A stretch of 46,587 nt of DNA from positions 1 through 46,587 of the IMG/VR virus record IMGVR_UViG_3300033816_000156. One strand, 5' to 3'. Each line of letters opens with the position of its first letter. Position 1 is the stretch's first letter. The notes under the pieces were generated by a model. That model was not told where the DNA came from, made no database searches, and saw only the letters and a list, made by a program, of their open reading frames with translations. Shown here piece by piece: positions 24,525-31,602 of the stretch. The translations under genes were made by a program, and so were the position numbers. This stretch comes from a virus.

Positions 24525-25088
24525 TCAGCTCCGGCGGATTGAAAAGTTGCCTGGTCCACTAATTCTAAGTCCTGTTAGATATCGCTCCATCATCGGCGGT
24601 ACATTGTCGGCGCCTGCTTGCATGTTGCCTGAATTCATGCTTACTGACAGGCTGCCGATCTTCACGTTGCTGTAATCTTCAAGTCCGGTCAGCCCCAACC
24701 CGTCTCGGTTGCCGTTGAGGTAGACGGCTAGGGTTGCTTGAGCTTTTTTGATCTGATCTGGGATTTCAGTGTCGGTGTAATAGTCGGTTGTGATGCGGAA
24801 CGGAAACCCTACGGCATAGGTATTGATGTAGGTATCCGGCTTGCGCACGCCAGTACGCGGCCACTGTAATGCCTGCGTGTCAGTAGCGCGGGCACCTAAA
24901 AAACGCTCACGATCCAGCCGTTGTGTTGCGCTATAAAGCGCACGGTTTTTTTGATCAGTGGTAGCTGCTGCCCAAGCAGTTACATCATCATCTTGAACTA
25001 AACCTTCAATGATTAGCTCCGCTGCCGCCAACGTCAGGTAGCTGTTGGCGTTTGCGCCCCCTACCGTTGCGTCGATTGTGATTGCCAT
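24525..25088 (-). CDS. Head-tail connector protein (DnaT-like connector family)
   Basis: This 187-aa protein has the connector pattern GGANANSYLTLAAAELIIEG, then WAAATTDQKNRALYSATQRL, a LGARATDTQALQWPRTG motif and an IPDQIKKAQATLAVYL helix. Those are the hallmarks of the DnaT-like head-tail connector family found directly after the capsid genes. A strong Shine-Dalgarno (AGAGGAGG) lies just before the ATG, inside the preceding small gene. It should form the first ring below the portal. Confidence 0.83.
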   Translation of the reverse strand: MAITIDATVGGANANSYLTLAAAELIIEGLVQDDDVTAWAAATTDQKNRALYSATQRLDRERFLGARATDTQALQWPRTGVRKPDTYINTYAVGFPFRITTDYYTDTEIPDQIKKAQATLAVYLNGNRDGLGLTGLEDYSNVKIGSLSVSMNSGNMQAGADNVPPMMERYLTGLRISGPGNFSIRRS

Positions 25089-25203
25089 CGGTAGGCGCCT
25101 CCTCTGAGGTCAGTTTAGGTGCAGGCTCCGCAATAGGAAAAAAGGCTGCCTCCTTAGAAGCAGCCTCACGTTCCTGGCGTCGCCGAAAGGCGAACAGTCC
25201 CAT
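25006..25203 (-). CDS. Small basic head-gene protein overlapping the connector gene
   Basis: The ATG at 25203 follows the decoration-gene stop by three bases. The 65-aa product has a basic start (MGLFAFRRRQEREAASKEAA), a proline-rich middle and a very basic C-terminus (NHNRRNGRGRKRQQ). I recall similar small basic proteins encoded between capsid and connector genes. The last 83 bases overlap the connector gene in another frame. An intrinsic terminator-like hairpin is formed by its own codons, so the overlap could also be fortuitous. Confidence 0.55.
   Translation of the reverse strand: MGLFAFRRRQEREAASKEAAFFPIAEPAPKLTSEEAPTDGNHNRRNGRGRKRQQLPDVGGSGANH
25138..25166 (-). terminator. Intrinsic terminator downstream of capsid and decoration genes
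   Basis: Read on the minus strand, 25166-25143 forms a 10-bp stem (AGGCTGCTTC with GAGGCAGCCT, one G-T wobble) with a TAAG loop, directly followed by TTTTT (25142-25138). It lies about 40 bases after the decoration gene and before the connector gene. A second short hairpin with a GAAA loop lies just upstream (25180-25193). This would end part of the transcription and keep capsid products in excess over connector and tail products. Confidence 0.75.
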
Positions 25204-25206
25204 CTA

Positions 25207-25620
25207 TCAGCCGCCCTTGCGGTAAACAGTGAAAGCAGGAGTGCCCACTGCAGTGCAGATAAACAGGTAAGTTGCGCTGGTAGCGGCAGCCACAGTGGCC
25301 ATGCCAGCCACGCCGCCAAGGGTGATACCCGAAGCAGCAGCGGTCAAGGTGATGGCATGAGTGGCGGCAGCCACGTTGACTACAGTCAGCTCGAAAGTAG
25401 TGCCGATTTCCAGCGGACCACCGATGTAAGTCTTCAGCTCAGCGCCGGTAGGAGTGGTGAGCGCACGACCCGTAGAAGGGGTCATGGTCACAACGCCGTT
25501 GACGCATTCGGCTGCAGTCAGGGTGGTTGCTTCGTTAGCGGCAGCCTTTACGAGGTGCTTGCTCAGCGCGATCTCCTGGACCGAAAGGTCAGAAGTCAAC
25601 TCAAAAATAGAAGAAGGCAT
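25207..25620 (-). CDS. Capsid decoration / cement-like protein
   Basis: The 137-aa product follows the major capsid gene and has a beta-rich, uncharged sequence with an LTAAECVNGVVTMTPSTGRA start, a LKTYIGGPLEIGTTFELTVV strand and repeated TAAA/VAAAT turns. Similar proteins follow the capsid gene in several phages and are thought to stabilise the shell. A good Shine-Dalgarno (GAGGTAAC) precedes the ATG. The exact role is inferred from position and composition. Confidence 0.75.
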   Translation of the reverse strand: MPSSIFELTSDLSVQEIALSKHLVKAAANEATTLTAAECVNGVVTMTPSTGRALTTPTGAELKTYIGGPLEIGTTFELTVVNVAAATHAITLTAAASGITLGGVAGMATVAAATSATYLFICTAVGTPAFTVYRKGG

Positions 25621-25631
25621 GGTCAGTTACC

Positions 25632-26657
25632 TCAATCGAAGTTAGAGGTGTTGGTGCTACGAACGATACCAATGTTCTTGGTTTCGTACACCTTAGTCCA
25701 GTTGCCGATGGTCTCCAGTTGAGCACGAGTCGGGTTCACCGTGGTGACTCCCCACTTGGCACCCACTGGGTGGTAGCAGTAGTGCAGGTCGATCGACATG
25801 GCATCGCTCTTGGCGAGGATGTCACGATCGGTTTCGGTCTGCATTGCCATCTGCTCACCGCTGGCGATTGCGCCTTGAGTGAAGAAATAGGTGGCGTACT
25901 CGGTGGTACTGCCGCTGCCTTCGGTTTGCACATCGTCAGAGACGATGACACGCAGACCCATGTAGGTCGGCACGGTCACTTCGCCGCCGTAAGCAGCAAC
26001 AAGCGAACCGCCGGATTGCGTGGTAGTGGTGCCACGGGCGTCAGCAGTCGACACATAGTCGATAGCCTTGCGCTCAACCAGGTCGTAATAGACCTTGGAG
26101 TGCATACAAACAGCAGCAAGCTTGTCACCTTGATCGCCCAGCAGGCTGCGGGCTTCGGCAACGTGACGAGGCGACAGCACAGCGGGAGTGTCACCGCTAA
26201 GACCGTCAATCGTGAGATCAACGAAAGAAGCGGAGGCGTTGTTGCCGAGGCTGCCGAACACGCCGGCAAGGCAGGACAGCAGATCCTTCTGACGCTGGTT
26301 AGCGATGTAATCAGCGATCTTGGCGCCGATGGCGGCCATGGGATCGGAGCCGGCAGCAAGGGCTGCAAGGTCACGAGCCTCAAAGGCGCGGCCACGATGC
26401 AGGATCACGCCGACTTGCTTGTCAGCGGTGATTTTGCCGGGGGTCAGGGAGGAGCTATCAGTCAGCACCTCGAAGTCACCGGAAAGGTTGGCTTTCCAGA
26501 AAGGAACGTTGATGAAATCACCGCCCTCGGTGGCATTTAGCTCAGCCATCGGCTGCACCACACCGGAAGCCAGGAAGGCATCACGCTGGGTGGTTTGCTC
26601 AATGACGTAAGGCGTAAATACCTCGGGGATGATGATGTCAGAGCGAAGAGTCGCCAT
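25632..26657 (-). CDS. Major capsid protein
   Basis: This 341-aa protein is the shell subunit, of the HK97-like family related to coat protein E2/gp13-type sequences. It shows SDIIIPEVFTPYVIEQTTQR near the N-terminus, GGDFINVPFWKANLSGD, a HRGRAFEARDLAALAAGSDP loop, AVCMHSKVYYDLVERKAID and a C-terminal YETKNIGIVRSTN. It lies after the scaffold gene and before the decoration gene. A Shine-Dalgarno-like GGTGATTC precedes the ATG. No protease or delta domain is visible, so assembly probably depends on the separate scaffold. Confidence 0.93.
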   Translation of the reverse strand: MATLRSDIIIPEVFTPYVIEQTTQRDAFLASGVVQPMAELNATEGGDFINVPFWKANLSGDFEVLTDSSSLTPGKITADKQVGVILHRGRAFEARDLAALAAGSDPMAAIGAKIADYIANQRQKDLLSCLAGVFGSLGNNASASFVDLTIDGLSGDTPAVLSPRHVAEARSLLGDQGDKLAAVCMHSKVYYDLVERKAIDYVSTADARGTTTTQSGGSLVAAYGGEVTVPTYMGLRVIVSDDVQTEGSGSTTEYATYFFTQGAIASGEQMAMQTETDRDILAKSDAMSIDLHYCYHPVGAKWGVTTVNPTRAQLETIGNWTKVYETKNIGIVRSTNTSNFD

Positions 26658-26740
26658 GATGAATCACCGAAATGGTTTACGGATGTGGGCGCAGCCCCAG
26701 GCTCTGTGTGGCGCAGCCATCACGAGCAGACACTGAAATA

Positions 26741-27412
26741 CTAACGGTTGGCTGCTGCTTTCATCCGCTCGTATAGATCGCGGTCTGTACGAAATAGTCT
26801 TGATTGCTCAGTTAGGTTGAAGCTATCCCGGCTGAATGGATTGGACATGCCGGCAGGGATGGCGCCATTGCTGCCGCCGGTTGGTGCGCCACTGCCTTGT
26901 GGCTTGGGTTGCTTTTGCATCCATGCCGGCAGTGTCTTGGCCCATTCGCTGACGGGTGTGCGCTGATAGCCGTCTACCACCACAACGGTGCCGTCAGCTT
27001 CCCGCTCGATCTTGTCCGGCGACAACTTGGTTTTCATAACCAAGTCAGGATCATGCACGATGTCAGCCAAGGCGCTGACAGCAGGTGTAAGCAGTTCAAG
27101 TTCACGGACGCGGGTTTCAAGCTCTGAGATGCGCTTGTCCTTCTCCGATGTCGCCTCACGGAACTGCTGCTCCAAAGCCTGCCGGGCTTCTTGGTACTTG
27201 CCTTGTGATTCAAGTTGCTGCTGCTCGTAGTTGCGCTTGAACTCCAGCAGTTCATCAACATTTACTCCATCTGGCGCTTTAGATTTCTTTGCTGCACGTA
27301 GCTCAGCAATCAGCTCTTGATTCTTGCGCTCTAGTGCTTCGACGCTGCGCTGCAACGCTTCAGCTTCAACCCCAGTAGTCGCAGACTCTTGGGTTTGTTG
27401 TTCATCAGACAT
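26741..27412 (-). CDS. Capsid scaffolding protein
   Basis: The 223-aa product has the usual layout of phage scaffolds: an acidic start, a long coiled coil (about residues 16-105, rich in Glu, Gln, Lys and Arg), a short middle domain (SALADIVHDPDLVMKTKLSP) and a Pro/Gly-rich linker before a small basic C-terminal helix (DRDLYERMKAAANR) that would bind the capsid subunit. It is directly upstream of the capsid gene. A perfect hairpin overlaps the place of its ribosome-binding site. Confidence 0.88.
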   Translation of the reverse strand: MSDEQQTQESATTGVEAEALQRSVEALERKNQELIAELRAAKKSKAPDGVNVDELLEFKRNYEQQQLESQGKYQEARQALEQQFREATSEKDKRISELETRVRELELLTPAVSALADIVHDPDLVMKTKLSPDKIEREADGTVVVVDGYQRTPVSEWAKTLPAWMQKQPKPQGSGAPTGGSNGAIPAGMSNPFSRDSFNLTEQSRLFRTDRDLYERMKAAANR

Positions 27413-27415
27413 GGA

Positions 27416-27430
27416 TAAGCCGCAGGCTTA
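27416..27430 (-). promoter_or_regulatory. Hairpin at the scaffold ribosome-binding site
   Basis: A perfect inverted repeat, TAAGCC-TGC-GGCTTA read on the minus strand, ends three bases before the scaffold ATG. It leaves no free Shine-Dalgarno. It may lower or regulate translation of the scaffold gene. This is a structural reading only, and a stem of 6 bp could arise by chance. Confidence 0.4.
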
Positions 27431-27462
27431 ATTACGCTGCCATCGTACCAGCAGCCAAAGCA

Positions 27463-27696
27463 ATGGCCCGCGAGTGGAATACACCAATCCGCGAACCTTG
27501 GAATCCGTTGATCAAGGAACTGCTAAATGCAATCGATCGCCATGAGCGGTTGTATCGCCAAGATGGCAATGGATGGCACGCTGCAAAAGCGCAAGATCTG
27601 CGCTGGTATGTCGCAGAACTAAAAGATTGGATTCATTGCCAAGAGGCTACCACTTCTCCTTATCAGCCCAATACGCAGCAGACATTTTCCCCTTAG
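27463..27696 (+). CDS. Plus-strand small protein inside the late leftward operon
   Basis: The 77-aa product reads against all its neighbours. Its sequence is protein-like (REWNTPIREPWNPLIKELLN, LYRQDGNGWHAAKAQDLRWY, VAELKDWIHCQE), with an acidic/aromatic helical pattern that I recall from small proteins of marine cyanophages. It fills the only gap between scaffold and the next gene, and its last 50 bases overlap the convergent gene at 27647-27919. No clear promoter was found before 27463. Function unknown. Confidence 0.65.
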   Translation: MAREWNTPIREPWNPLIKELLNAIDRHERLYRQDGNGWHAAKAQDLRWYVAELKDWIHCQEATTSPYQPNTQQTFSP

Positions 27697-27919
27697 CGAT
27701 GTTGCTGGCATGACGCGCCTTGAATGATGCGCGCCGCGCCTTGGCTGCAGCGGATTCATTTTTGCGTGCTGGACTGCCGCTAACGCCCTGCTGGCCGAAG
27801 CGGATCAGTTTTACCTTGTCACCTTCCTTGGCGAGCACCGCGTGCGATTTGTTCGGATGCTTCGGCGTCCGTTTCGGCTTGTTGTAGCCGTCAAACTGCT
27901 CGCCGCGATAGGTGATCAC
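27647..27919 (-). CDS. Conserved small basic phage protein (90 aa)
   Basis: The start is a GTG at 27919 that overlaps the stop of the preceding gene by 4 bases. The product has the pattern of a small conserved family found in many phages (DUF6321-like): YRGEQFDGYNKPKRTPKHPN, KSHAVLAKEGDKVKLIRFGQ, QGVSGSPARKNESAAAKARR and MSAAYWADKEKW. It is highly basic and may bind DNA in or near the head. It is the last of four short genes between the MuF-like and scaffold genes. Confidence 0.85.
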   Translation of the reverse strand: MITYRGEQFDGYNKPKRTPKHPNKSHAVLAKEGDKVKLIRFGQQGVSGSPARKNESAAAKARRASFKARHASNIAKGKMSAAYWADKEKW

Positions 27920-28080
27920 TTCTTTGGCTTGCGTTTTTTGGCAGTCTTAGCGGCAGCCTTAAATGCAGCGGCAGATGGCCTGCCTGCTTCACCCTTGCGC
28001 GCCATGCGCTCGTCACTGCCACGCTCAATGCGCTCACGCTTGGCGTGGATATTGGCGTAAAGGCCAGGTTTCTTAGCCAT
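27916..28080 (-). CDS. Small basic conserved phage protein (54 aa)
   Basis: The ATG at 28080 overlaps the stop of the preceding gene (TGATG), and the frame ends in TGA at 27916-27918. The product starts [20 protein letters not shown] and continues with a Lys/Ala-rich tail (FKAAAKTAKKRKPKK). I recall the KPGLYANIHAKRERI pattern as common in cyanophage genomes. It is too short for general gene finders, but the conserved pattern and tight coupling support it. Function unknown; possibly DNA-binding. Confidence 0.82.
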   Translation of the reverse strand: MAKKPGLYANIHAKRERIERGSDERMARKGEAGRPSAAAFKAAAKTAKKRKPKK

Positions 28081-28223
28081 CACTTGTTACCCTTCGGCTT
28101 GCGTGACTTGCCGGCTTTTGACAGCGCGATTGCGATTGCTTGCTTTTGCGGTTTGCCCGCCTTCATCTCGGCTTTGATGTTGCTTGAGATCACACCCTGT
28201 GATTTGCCTTTCTTCAGCGGCAT
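28080..28223 (-). CDS. Small basic conserved phage protein, DUF6496-like (47 aa)
   Basis: The frame runs from the ATG at 28223 to a TGA at 28080-28082. It encodes a Lys-rich peptide with [20 protein letters not shown] and [19 protein letters not shown], a pattern recurring in many phages and bacteria (DUF6496). It lies in a run of three small basic genes joined by 1-4 base overlaps. It also overlaps the C-terminal part of the gene at 28087-28392 in another frame, which makes the end of that gene doubtful. Confidence 0.85.
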   Translation of the reverse strand: MPLKKGKSQGVISSNIKAEMKAGKPQKQAIAIALSKAGKSRKPKGNK

Positions 28224-28392
28224 TGCGCCATTCCTCAATACCTGTTAGCAGTTTAGAACCGTCTGCTGTTGCCCAGCCTTTGTCGGTGTAGATGGCTGGC
28301 ACCCATGCCTCGCCATGCAGTGCTTCTACTGGATCGCTTGAGATGAAGTAGATGCCAGCATTCTGAAAATGACGGAGGCTAGGCAGGTCCAT
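28087..28392 (-). CDS. Small protein overlapping the MuF-like gene (101 aa)
   Basis: The start overlaps the end of the MuF-like gene by 14 bases. The N-terminal 60 residues look genuine ([38 protein letters not shown]). The last 45 residues coincide with the DUF6496-like gene in another frame and have a random-looking composition. The protein could really end this way, since phages often overlap genes, or a frame error could hide a shorter form. Function unknown. Confidence 0.58.
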   Translation of the reverse strand: MDLPSLRHFQNAGIYFISSDPVEALHGEAWVPAIYTDKGWATADGSKLLTGIEEWRNAAEERQITGCDLKQHQSRDEGGQTAKASNRNRAVKSRQVTQAEG

Positions 28393-29569
28393 ATCGTGCG
28401 CGTAGTTGATCTAAGGTTAACTCTGAGCCGTCATCACGAACTAACTTGGCAATGGCGTCAGTCGGGCCATATTTGTTGGCAAGTCGGTTGAAATACGGCA
28501 CTTTGTTGGCACCCAATGCCTTGGCCTTGGTGGCTAAGTCTTGATTGGCCAGCCATTGCCCATAGGTCTGATCTGCTGGCACCTGACCACCTGCTGATGC
28601 ACGCTTAGCTGGCGGTGGTGGCGTGAAACCCAGCTCTTTATAGTCGATCACGGGCACTGTGGTTGATCTGCAGTTGAAGTGCTGCGGCGGTGTCGGGCCT
28701 TTGCCGTATTCAAACTCGCGGCCATCCAATGCACGGCAAATGCTACTGGTGCGGGTATCCAGTGTTGCCACATAGCGATACTTCTTAGTGATATCTTGAT
28801 TGGCTTCATACACCTGCTGACTAGCTGCATTGGCTACTTGGTTAATGCTGGTGCGCACTAGCGTAACGATCTGATTGTCGGCAACTGCTGTTGCCTGGCC
28901 GCCTGCTGCAACTAGCTGCTTCACAGTCTTGGCTTCTTCGCCGAATTCAAGGTTTCCGATCAGCCGCTTAGCAATGGCTGGCGTCGGCTCACCAGTCAAC
29001 AGACCTTGCCGCACAACTTGCGAGAACCGCTCAGCCTGATCCACGGCAATGCCGCGAAATGCTTTGGTGACCACTTCACCATTGGGCAACGTAATTGTGG
29101 CACCTTGCGCTGCGGTGAGGCTGAACGTTGCCGGTGCACCTTGCACAGCAGCAAAAAGGTCATCACTGAGCGCTACCACATTGATCTGCGTTGGATCAGT
29201 GGTGACCACTGACTGCGCAAACTGCGGGCTGATCTCAACGGTGCGCACTGCATCACGTGCACCTGCTGGCAATGCACGCCGCAGTTGATCGGTCACAAAC
29301 TCAGATTGCAGCTCTGCAATGCCTTGCAGTTCTAATGCTGTCAGCTCTGTTGCATCACCTGCCCATGTTGCCAGGCTGTCTTTTAACTGAGCAAGGATCG
29401 CCCGCAGCCGTGCTGCCTTGACTGGCGCCGACAGCTCATCAATGGTGCGCAGTTGATTGACCGCATCAATGATGATGTCGTTGTAGGCATTGATCACACG
29501 CCGCGCAACGCTATTGCTGTAGCGGTTCAGATCTATTGCATTGCGGTAGAGCGCTTCTGGTGTGCTCAT
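28379..29569 (-). CDS. Head morphogenesis protein, Mu gpF-like
   Basis: This 396-aa protein carries the phage Mu F-like domain in residues about 230-310: LVRTSINQVANAASQQVYEA, YRYVATLDTRTSSICRALDG, REFEYGKGPTPPQHFNCRST and VPVIDYKELG. Cys278, His297 and Cys300 form the conserved cysteine/histidine set of the family. The C-terminal third has a DQTYGQWLANQDLATKAKAL segment. Such minor head proteins are encoded after the portal and are injected or stay inside the capsid. Overlaps with both neighbours show tight coupling. Confidence 0.87.
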   Translation of the reverse strand: MSTPEALYRNAIDLNRYSNSVARRVINAYNDIIIDAVNQLRTIDELSAPVKAARLRAILAQLKDSLATWAGDATELTALELQGIAELQSEFVTDQLRRALPAGARDAVRTVEISPQFAQSVVTTDPTQINVVALSDDLFAAVQGAPATFSLTAAQGATITLPNGEVVTKAFRGIAVDQAERFSQVVRQGLLTGEPTPAIAKRLIGNLEFGEEAKTVKQLVAAGGQATAVADNQIVTLVRTSINQVANAASQQVYEANQDITKKYRYVATLDTRTSSICRALDGREFEYGKGPTPPQHFNCRSTTVPVIDYKELGFTPPPPAKRASAGGQVPADQTYGQWLANQDLATKAKALGANKVPYFNRLANKYGPTDAIAKLVRDDGSELTLDQLRARYGPA

Positions 29570-29820
29570 CGTTCAATGCCAAGATCTTCCGGTTGATAGC
29601 CGCTGCGAATGCTGACATTAGCGCCACGGTTCAATGCAGTAGTAACCAATGCAGCGAATGCGTCGTAACCGTTTTGGCCGTCTTCAAACAAGATAGTTTC
29701 GTCAATTTCATCTGGCTTGCCTTCCTTATACCAGCTGATGCGCACGATGGCTAAGACTTCTTCAGGCAAGGCACTGACGTGATAATCAAGCTCTTGCCTC
29801 CTCGGCTTCCTCGGTTCCAT
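29566..29820 (-). CDS. Small protein between portal and MuF genes (84 aa)
   Basis: I place the start at the ATG at 29820 (MEPRKPRRQELDYHV); earlier in-frame starts up to 29886 would lie deeper inside the portal gene. The product has EVLAIVRISWYKEGKPDEID and FAALVTTALNRGANVSIRSG, which looks like a small alpha-beta domain. The gene overlaps the portal gene by about 35 bases and the MuF-like gene by 4 bases. Function unknown. Confidence 0.68.
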   Translation of the reverse strand: MEPRKPRRQELDYHVSALPEEVLAIVRISWYKEGKPDEIDETILFEDGQNGYDAFAALVTTALNRGANVSIRSGYQPEDLGIER

Positions 29821-31231
29821 CCAGATCATCAGGTCCACTAAGCGATCGGTCACCCAGTCCAGCAGGTTGTAGATCAAGCCCCGCATTGGCTGTAGCCTCC
29901 AGCTCCTCGTCTACGTTAAAGTCATCGCCCAGCACATCGCCTTCGGCAAGCTCGCGCAATAGTGTCTCTTGCGTGATGGTGCCTGCGGTGTAAAGCTGCA
30001 GCAACGCTTGGATCTCCTGCGGCTCAAGGCGTGTGCCAAGGAAGTCGCGGTTGACATAGGCGCTACCAGGTGATGTGTTGTTGCCGATGAACTGCGCATG
30101 AAACTGCAGGCAGTTATCAATCATGTCCTGCACGTTTTGCGCAATCACCATCATGGTGCTGTCACCTTGGCTGCGATCAATGCGCTTTGCTTCGGCGGTT
30201 TCAGCAGACAGCTTCTGGCCCAGCACTGCTGATAGCCCTAACTCATTGATCTGCAGTGCAAGCTGCTCAAGCCTGCGGAACTGATAATCAAAACTGCGGC
30301 CAGCGGGTTCGATGTATTCAGCGCGGCCATCGGCAGGGAATGCGATGGCTTCACCCGGTCCGGCGCTGACTTCCTCTGCTGCAGACGGGAAGCCATAGAA
30401 GGCCAGCATCGGCACAGCGCTGATATGGAGCTGGTTATCGAGGTCGCTCTGGATCTGATACGCCTTTAGGTTCAGCTCAGCGATGTCTTCCAGCGGCGGC
30501 CGTGACTCCATGAAGCCATGGCGCTGCGCATAGGCAACTGAGAATGGAATCTCACTAAGGCTGGTCCGGCCCTCGTCGACAACTTGGAAATCTCCGTTGT
30601 CTTGCTTTTGGTGCAGTTGGTATTCACCTGGCGTCAGCACGCGGATCTGCTCAACTGCCTTCTCGCCAAACTCGCCATCGGGCACGGCGACCATCTCAGC
30701 GAGTCGCAATTGCGTCAATACCTGCCGGCCTTCCTGCTGCTCAGCACGCCAGCCAAGGATTTGCCGCGGGGTGTAGCTCACCCAATAGGGTCTACCCCCA
30801 TCAGCAGGTGCATCCACCAGTACACCAATGTGGCCATAACGGACCATCTTGCGGGTGGTTTCGTAAGTCCAGACGTTGAGGTCATTGCCTTGTAGGTCAA
30901 CATCAAACAACTGCTCGCGGATTACATCGGCCGTGTCATCAAGCCGCACTGGCTTACGCGTCAACATGCCAGCCAGCATCCGCTCTAGGCGCTGATAGAA
31001 CGGCGGGCAAACACTGCGCGCTAGGCGGTTGTCGTAGGACTCGTCCAGCTCGCGGGGTTCCTGCGGCAAATACCGGCGATGCTTGCGCCGCATCCCATAG
31101 GTTCCGCTCAGTAGATCCTCAATGAGAACCCAATGCGGCTCCATCGCGTACCACGATGAGTTGGCATCTTGCACGCGAGTAACGCGGCGCTGCGCAATCG
31201 GCCGGTCGTATGCGTTAAAGCCGGTGTACAT
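29786..31231 (-). CDS. Portal protein (DUF4055 type)
   Basis: The 481-aa product matches phage portal proteins of the DUF4055 group: an N-terminal region with HRRYLPQEPRELDESYDNRL and PFYQRLERMLAGMLTRKPV, a wing/stem with WTYETTRKMVRYGHIGVLVD, SYTPRQILGWRAEQQEGRQV and RPPLEDIAELNLKAYQIQSD, then LSAETAEAKRIDRSQGDSTM. The C-terminus is acidic. It would form the 12-subunit ring at the packaging vertex. It comes after terminase and cyAbrB and before the MuF-like gene. Confidence 0.92.
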   Translation of the reverse strand: MYTGFNAYDRPIAQRRVTRVQDANSSWYAMEPHWVLIEDLLSGTYGMRRKHRRYLPQEPRELDESYDNRLARSVCPPFYQRLERMLAGMLTRKPVRLDDTADVIREQLFDVDLQGNDLNVWTYETTRKMVRYGHIGVLVDAPADGGRPYWVSYTPRQILGWRAEQQEGRQVLTQLRLAEMVAVPDGEFGEKAVEQIRVLTPGEYQLHQKQDNGDFQVVDEGRTSLSEIPFSVAYAQRHGFMESRPPLEDIAELNLKAYQIQSDLDNQLHISAVPMLAFYGFPSAAEEVSAGPGEAIAFPADGRAEYIEPAGRSFDYQFRRLEQLALQINELGLSAVLGQKLSAETAEAKRIDRSQGDSTMMVIAQNVQDMIDNCLQFHAQFIGNNTSPGSAYVNRDFLGTRLEPQEIQALLQLYTAGTITQETLLRELAEGDVLGDDFNVDEELEATANAGLDLQPAGLGDRSLSGPDDLDGTEEAEEARA

Positions 31232-31257
31232 TACAGCGCCGCAGTCATAGGTGCAGT

Positions 31258-31578
31258 TTAGGCGGCAGTCAGCGTGATGCTATTGCGACCAATCTTGATG
31301 TCAAACTCGGCGCCGGGTTCATAGCCCATCTCACGCAGGTAGCCGTCACCAATCTGCAGCTTGCCGTTGAATTGCACCTTGGCCTTGTAGGTCAACTTGC
31401 GGCCTTTGCTGGCAACCTTATTGCCTAGGTCAACGCCTTTGGCTTCCAGCAGCGCTTCATAGAACTGCGTGAATGCCACGCGGTCTTTGACCACGTAACC
31501 GCAAGCGCGCACCAGTTCGGACTTAGGCGCATCGCCCAGTTCTTTGACCTTGGCGAGTAGTTCAGCACCCTTGAGCAT
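31258..31578 (-). CDS. abrB: Cyanobacterial AbrB-type transcription regulator (cyAbrB-like)
   Basis: The 106-aa product follows cyAbrB layout. The N-terminal domain has LLAKVKELGDAPKSELVRAC and FTQFYEALLEAKGVDLG, and a C-terminal AbrB-like swapped-hairpin domain spans about residues 58-106 (KGRKLTYKAKVQFNGKLQIG, LREMGYEPGAEFDIKIG). The cyanobacterial proteins put the DNA-binding domain at the C-terminus, as here, unlike Bacillus AbrB. In cyanobacteria they are global regulators of nitrogen and carbon metabolism. The N-terminal domain is slightly shorter than in host proteins. It is placed between terminase and portal, so it should be made late. It may act on host or phage promoters. Confidence 0.87.
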   Translation of the reverse strand: MLKGAELLAKVKELGDAPKSELVRACGYVVKDRVAFTQFYEALLEAKGVDLGNKVASKGRKLTYKAKVQFNGKLQIGDGYLREMGYEPGAEFDIKIGRNSITLTAA

Positions 31579-31602
31579 GGGTAGAGGTAATGATTGGCGG
31601 AA

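Noticed and set aside
25719-26540. Long plus-strand open frame (273 codons) opposite the major capsid gene
   Set aside because: It is a mirror of the high-GC capsid frame, has His/Gly/Val-rich composition without any family pattern, and lies fully inside a certain gene.
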